Source of the DNA: Alnus glutinosa
Taxonomy: Eukaryota > Streptophyta > Magnoliopsida > Fagales > Betulaceae
NCBI RefSeq assembly: GCF_958979055.1
Contig: NC_084888.1
Coordinates: forward strand, 2,312,001-2,376,000
Direction of reading: 5' to 3'
DNA: 64,000 nt
In this document: in pieces, positions 58,360 through 64,000 of the stretch
Numbering within the stretch: the stretch's first letter is position 1
Layout of the letters: every line of letters starts with the position of its first letter
Translations under genes and position numbers: made by a program
The notes under the pieces: generated by a model
Databases searched by the model: none
The model's input: only the letters and a program-made list of their open reading frames with translations
Told to the model about the DNA's origin: nothing

Positions 58360-61300
58360 CTATACCTCTTCAATACCACTTTGGTCCACAGACTTCAAAA
58401 TGTTGAATTTGCAGAGAGGGCATGTCGCATTGATGTGTAACCACTTGTCTATGCAGGTGCAGTGGAAATGGTGATTGCAAGGAAGTTCACGCAGTTCAGT
58501 TCCATCATCATAGGCAGAAAGGCAAATGCAACATTCCTATGATTTACAAAAAAATGTAGCGTCAAAAGTGAAATTTCACAATGGGATTCTCCTATGTAAT
58601 TAGACATCATCTGGAAACGCCTAGTTTGCATAGGTGGTGCTCATTTTGCACTTGGAGCAGCTATGGTGCTTGAACCACCAAACTTTCGGTCCAACGCATG
58701 GATTATACAAGTCCAACCCTATTTTTTTTTACAGATGTCAAGCTATTCTCAAGGATGACATCCAAGAAATATTCAAAATATTTGTCATATATAACACAAA
58801 TTGGAACTTACAGCATCCTCTTGGGACAGAACACGTTCTGTGGGAGTATCCGTGTCGCATTCAGTCATCATTCCTCCAAAAGATTCTTGAGTCTCCCCAT
58901 CAACTTTCTCAACATCACCTATCTTCCGGAATTTGTACTTTGGTAATCGATCAATCTCTTCCTCTGTTGCTCCTTCCTTTTCACATGGAAAGATGAAATG
59001 AGTTCACCTATGAAATGTCACAATGCATGGAGTGGAGAATCAAACACAAGTGTCGCCTGATTGTGTCCCAGGCATCATTATCCTTTAATTTAGAATATAC
59101 TTTATTTTTAAGATTCTACAGCACTGGAATGCTGAATTGTGCAATGATATCTAAATGGATTGTCCAGAAACTGCCTTCCAAAAGAAGAGGTTCAACAAAA
59201 CACTAAGTTCACTTTGCAACCTACAAGATTCTATATGGGACTACGAAGATTCTTGACAAAAACACTTCTATTTTAACCACATAAACATTTTTGGATTCGG
59301 TACAGTGCTTTCATCAGACCCATCATGCATTAAAAGAAAAAAACCAGAAAAGGGCAGGTGTGAAACTAACACTTTGATCATCTAACTTTTTGGCTGATTT
59401 CAACTTTCACTCCTAAATTCAATTGGGTGGTTTGTGTGCTTATAAAATCATGCCAATGTTAGTTTGCAGTCAACTAGAGCACGGAAAAAGCTGATGTGGC
59501 TCATGGATTGTCTAAGTCATCAGTTTTGCTGACATGGAAACTTGTGTCATAATTTAACTGACATAGCAATGAAGGGCATGCATCTCATCAGATGTGGCAC
59601 CTCAACCACATGCCTGAGCTGTCTACTCTTCTTCCTTCCTCTGTTCTAACCAAGGTAGAACCCTAGATTTAAATAAATATCATTTTTAAATTAATCTACG
59701 AAAATCAGTCCACACACGACATAAATCAACTAAAAATGACCAATGATTACTTAGACAATTTCTGTGAGCCATGTTAACAACTTCTTTGCTCCAATTGACA
59801 GAATGACATTGACATGGTTTAATAAGAAAAGGACTAAATTGACAAAATTGAATGTTCATGAAAAAATTGAAATCAACTAGAAAGTTGGACCAAAGTAAAA
59901 GTTTAACCAAAAAAGTTTGGAGAAGGTGTTACTCTTTCTACAGATAATATTATGTGAACCACGAAATAGAATGAGTGGGAGGGGGTGTGGTCTCTTACAT
60001 TTGTGGAGAATTTGTTTTAAGTTCTAGCAGAAACAGAATAAATTAAAATAAGATAAAATTGTCACCAGAATGTCGTAACGAATATCTTCTCAAATAAAGG
60101 ATGTCAGGTAAAGCTCTACCTGTATGAAAAGTTTCTAGCATGAACCCCAAAGGGTTGGCTCAAGTGGTGAAGGGCATTAGTCTTTGTAATAGTTCCATGA
60201 GATCTAAGGTTCGAATCTCTTTGGGTGCAAACAATTCCTTAAGGCCAGCCTGCCGGCGAAGCCGGAGTATACCCGATCCGTGTGAAAGGGGCGCTTTACA
60301 CGAATCTGAGGTTTATTTGACAGGGAAGAATACACAAAGTTACCCTGCCTTGGAAGGGTTCCTCGTCATAAAAAAAAAAAAAAAAAAAAAAGTTTCTTGC
60401 ATGAAACAAGAAACTATAAGTATGCTTTATTTTAATTTCAGCTCATCAAATGAATAGAGCAGAAGTTTCTGCACTTCACAGTTTGAAGTTTAAGACTTTA
60501 AGATCTAATTTTAAAGTCATAGTAGAAATAGTTTAAAATACGAGCATCATGCTTACTATAGAATTTATTCAACCTGACAACATTTGACAATTTGCCTCAT
60601 CAAAGCTTTAAGCACATGAGAATTTGCTTTTTACCACTAAAAACAGACATAATTAGATAATCATGTTGACCATGTGAACTCTAGCCTATGTCCACCAAAA
60701 TAGCTACAAATTGCATATTCAGCAGAAGATAAATACGCCAAATTGCTTATATATATATATAAAAGATTCATCCTTATCTACCTGATCTGTCACAACATAT
60801 AAGATTGTGATTATGCATGGTAAACAGCAGCAGACAGCAATACCAACGAGACATGCAACGGCAAGGCAGATCACAACGAAAACGACATCGAAAGCTAGAA
60901 ATGTAATACAAAGCCTGCAAAATAGGCCCATCCATAAGCAATAAAAAGAGAAGCAGAGAAGTGTTTGAAGAAGAAACTGAAATCGAAGAAAAATTGTTTG
61001 AATGTACCAGTAAAGCTGAGGTGAATCACGTGTCAAAGTTTGACCACCAGCAGTCACCCAGTAGAATCCAACAATCCACCAGATAAACGAAAACATTGTA
61101 TTTGCAGACTCGAGATGCTTCATGACACTGCCACAGTATCAATGTTATCCATACACATTTCTATTAGAGATAGTGCAGACATCAAATCCTGCTCACTGAC
61201 ATATCTAACTCAAAAGTCATACAAAAATTAAACAACTACAAAGAGCATATAGATCAACAAGTAAATAGAATCAACCACGTTCTCCCATACAACCCCATTT

Positions 61301-63067
61301 TCTCTCCAGGCCTCACATCCTCTCGTTTATATTTGCTACAGGCTTGAAGCCACCAATTAGAAAAGGGCTTTGTTTGGTTTATTCAATTTTTCGTATAGAC
61401 TTAAAGTTTCGACTACTATCCTCTACAGAAGATCTCAGCATCGATCCATTATTATTTCCTTTTCCTCGTTTTTCTTTTTTGGCATAGGAAAAGTTGCAGT
61501 CAGATTCTTTCCCGTGGATAAGTAGCCATGAGTTACATATATTGCACAGAAACAAAGAATGGCATTTTCACCTACTTCATTAACAAAGCATCCAAATCTA
61601 AGAGGTTATTGTGGCTAGTATTTTGTGGGAGGTTAGGTCTCGAATCTTGGCCAAAGGAAGGTTTCAAAATCTGTCCAACCACATTCCTCTTGTACATAGG
61701 TGGAATTTACATATGCTGCTGCCTTCAAGTGGGGCTGGAACCGGTTAGTTGCTGTCAATTGAGGCTGGGCTGCTGACTTTGGTGATACAGATCTGATCTG
61801 ATAAAGGGGGAGGTTCGGGCTCGTATAATGGCTAAAGGCCCTTATAAAAGTCTTCCATGAATGTGCAGCTTGAGGCTTTGTGGAATGTACACAAGATCTT
61901 CTTTTAGTCTGATAGTTGCTGTTTGTTTGTGTTTTTGGTTCATTGGGTTGTAAGGTGATTTACAGAGGTTGTCTCTGTTTTTGGTTTGTTTGCAGGGCTT
62001 TTGAGTTTTATTGTATTGCCCTTTGTAATTCTGATGTGTAACTTTTGGTTGTTTGGGCTATAAAAGTTTTTCATTCATCAAAAAAAAAAAAAAAGCATCC
62101 AAATCTAATCATTTTCTCAAAGATGCACAGAAGCAGCAATTAACTATTTCTCAATGCAATTACCATTAACTAATTCCCAAAACATTTTAAAGGCTGTTAC
62201 CAAACTGCATTAGCGAGTTAGGCAAATTGTGAAATTAGATATACTTCCTTAAGCCAATTGAACATGCACAATGAATTTCCACCAAGTCCCACCGCAAACG
62301 ATGCACCCAGTTAAACAAAATCTCTAAAAACATAAACAAACAATAATTTCCAAAGATGCTTCTGAGTTACATGCACAGTTGTATATGTCCGCAAATTAAT
62401 GTTACCATTCAAATAATAATAATAATAATAAATAAAATAAAATAAAATAAACACAAGAACAAGACGACGTTAGAGAATCTAACCTGGTTTCTTCCTCAAC
62501 CTGACGCTGCTCTATCCCATAATCCTCTCCATCACTCGCAGACCCAGAGTTGGAGTTCGAATCCCCACCATTTTCCCAACTCGCAATTCCCTCCGATTCT
62601 GCCAGACGCGCCTCGCGTCGCTTCCTGTACTCCATGATCACACACGACACATGGAACAAACATTGCGCCACGTACCCAGCGACCCACAGCCTCAACGGCA
62701 CGACCGGCCTCTCCTTCACGCTCAGCCCCAAGACCGCGAGGCCGAGCCCCACGAAAGCCAGGTTCCACAGAACGTCCAAGGCCACCACCGGCTTCGAGTG
62801 CGCCCAGTCGCTCTGGCGCTCCTCCAGCTGCTCCGCGGCATTCTCGCGGACCCGGACCGACGGCTCGCGGAGCATCATGCGCCGCCCGCTCGCGCGCCGG
62901 AGTAGCCGCGCCGCGCCGCGTAGTTGAGGAGGCGCCGTGCGCCGGATGAGCCGGCGGCTCCGGAGGAGATTGTCGGCTATGGACTGGCCGAGCAGCGGCG
63001 AGGTATCGAGGGCCGCCTCTGACGGAGAAGAAGAAGGCGGTGGTCGGCTGGAGTTGTTCATTTCCAA
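58360..63067 (-). CDS. Membrane-bound RING-H2 E3 ubiquitin ligase (At1g12760/At1g63170 type)
   Basis: Transfers ubiquitin from an E2 to a membrane-proximal substrate; targets unknown. Minus-strand exons: 63067-62484, 61127-61008, 60914-60782, 58976-58812 and 58536-58360, all GT-AG and in phase, giving 392 residues (relatives are ~380-410). Order: polar N-terminus with DTSPLLG and the conserved [19 protein letters not shown] block; two membrane spans (around [20 protein letters not shown] and [20 protein letters not shown]); an acidic linker; [20 protein letters not shown] and a Cys-rich span ending [14 protein letters not shown]; then a cytosolic linker ([11 protein letters not shown]). The RING-H2 is C336-x2-C339-x14-C354-x-H356-x2-H359-x2-C362-x10-C373-x2-C376, all eight ligands present. 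Introns 1 and 3 carry retroposons. Intact. Confidence 0.95.
60145..60389 (+). mobile_element. tRNA-derived SINE in RING gene intron 3
   Basis: A-box TGGCTCAAGTGGTGAAGG and B-box GGTTCGAATCTC lie in the first 80 bp, followed by a GCCGGCGAAGCCGG hairpin and a ~20-A tail. Flanks AAGTTTCTAGCATGAA (60129-60144) and AAGTTTCTTGCATGAA (60390-60405) differ at one base. Antisense to the host gene. Confidence 0.92.
61602..62094 (+). mobile_element. Retroposon (SINE-like, ~490 bp) in RING gene intron 1
   Basis: Perfect 14-bp duplication GCATCCAAATCTAA (61588-61601, 62095-62108). Starts with a tRNA-like head (TGTGGCTAGTATTTTGTGGG; B-box-like GGTCTCGAATCTTGG) and ends with a T/G-rich tail and A14. The 3' part (GTAATTCTGATGTGTAAC, GGGCTATAAAAG) resembles a LINE 3' end. 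Confidence 0.85.
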
Positions 63068-63822
63068 GAGGTTTTTTGAGAGATTGGATGTGGATTTTGG
63101 AAACTTTTTGTTTGTTTGTTTGCTTGCGTGTTTTGGTGTTTTTGAGAGGCTATTGAAAGGGGAGATTGACGCTAATTTTGGGTTCTTCGATTCATTTGAG
63201 GCAGCGATCCGAGGGTTCAGATTTAGTCTGTCTGTCTGTCTTTTTCATTTCGTTTTTTGGATTTGAATTGACGCTGATTGGTGCATCGTGTGGAATTTTG
63301 GAAGGGTTTTGGGATGCGTCTGATTGGGGGAATAGAATATATACGGAGTCAGTCTTTGGGGACTTTTGGGGGTTTTCCAATTTTAAATCGGAAGAAATTT
63401 CCGCGTTAAAAAAAAAAAAAAAAAACTGGATTGAGATTTTTACTATAATTAGCCTAATTAGGGCGTTCGAATTTTACAGGACAGTAGTATAAGAGAGAGA
63501 AAGGTATGGTATGGGACACAATTGTCTTTACCAGGTGAGCTCGATCATCACTTTGAGTTTGTTCGGAACAGGTACATCTCGTAACATGTTTTTTTTAATG
63601 TTCTAATTTTATGAAATTGGGATAGCCTAATTATAATGGATCATCTACAGTTACTGTAGGTAGTTGAATATATGTGGCTTTTGTTGAATGTATCTTTAAT
63701 TTTTTTGTTTTTAAAATAAAAATATTTACAAGTAATTCAAACACAAAATATTTCTACAAATACAAAAATAATTTTTTTCTTTTATATCATATCAAAATAC
63801 ATTCTCAAAACAGCCTATCAAA
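63068..63822. other. Upstream region of the RING gene
   Basis: Promoter and 5' leader of the minus-strand RING gene. Contains GTTT/TGTC short repeats (63108-63128, 63227-63244) and an A-run at 63408-63425. No separate gene is supported. Confidence 0.5.
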
Positions 63823-64000
63823 AGGCCCGTTTGGACTTGCAATTTTATAAGTTAAAAAATGTATTTTCATTTAAATTTCTAAAAGGAATTTTTATAAAAA
63901 AAAATAAAAAATAACGGCTTAAAAAGGTAAAATTACAAGTAAGTGGTGTGTTTTAAACATAATAAGCAATTTTTTTGAGCGGTTAACTTTATTTTTAAAA
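63823..64000. mobile_element. Left end of a Tourist-like MITE, cut by window end
   Basis: Begins GGCCCGTTTGGACTTGCAAT and resembles the AAATCGCA/AATTGCA family. The right end lies outside the window. Confidence 0.5.

Noticed and set aside
62532-62768. Minus-strand and plus-strand frames overlapping RING exon 1
   Set aside because: Shadows of the GC-rich first exon; the RING frame is clearly the coding one.

Overview
This window is nuclear DNA from a flowering plant, most likely a eudicot. Every recognisable gene is a plant gene with GT-AG introns and AT-rich, MITE-dense spacers. I cannot fix the species; a woody rosid is only a guess. There is no sign of bacterial or organellar sequence.

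Layout. (1) 1-2.9 kb: spacer with a reversed SINE, a terminal-inverted-repeat (TIR) element with a GC-rich core, and a 9-bp-TSD MITE. (2) 3.0-7.8 kb: a three-repeat MYB (MYB3R) gene, + strand. (3) 7.8-10 kb: MITEs and a LINE 3' end. (4) 10.0-31.5 kb: a duplicated block. A first small hot-dog thioesterase (A, 10.0-11.1 kb) is followed by two tandem segmental copies, B about 11.9-20.8 kb and C about 22.0-30.2 kb. Each unit carries a thioesterase gene on + and a secreted eight-cysteine peptide gene (ESF1-like) on -. A broken Ty3/gypsy element lies in thioesterase intron 2 in both units, so it predates the duplication; later insertions differ between units. Thioesterases A and B look intact and end in a peroxisomal AKL; C has lost part of its last exon. 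(5) 30.6-31.5 kb: a third copy of part of the unit's 3' flank. (6) 32.3-36.8 kb: chloroplast SRP receptor cpFtsY, - strand, 11 exons. (7) 37.9-38.3 kb: a third ESF1-like gene, on +. (8) 38.7-39.9 kb: LTR element remnant. (9) 40-48 kb: gene-poor, very AT-rich, with nested MITEs. (10) 48.5-49.0 kb: intronless C2-domain BAP1/BAP2-like gene. (11) 49.9-52.6 kb: a Pack-MULE with ~200-bp TIRs and a 9-bp TSD that carries an OVATE-family gene fragment. (12) 52.7-58 kb: TIR elements, tRNA-Gly-derived repeats, a mitochondrial-carrier pseudogene and a Tourist-like MITE. (13) 58.4-63.1 kb: a membrane RING-H2 E3 ligase gene, - strand, with retroposons in its introns.

The genes do not form a pathway. The most informative structure is the thioesterase/ESF1-like array, where the B, C and D copies act as empty-site controls that date several insertions, and the Pack-MULE with a captured OVATE domain. 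All gene models were assembled by eye from splice signals and reading-frame continuity, without transcript evidence.
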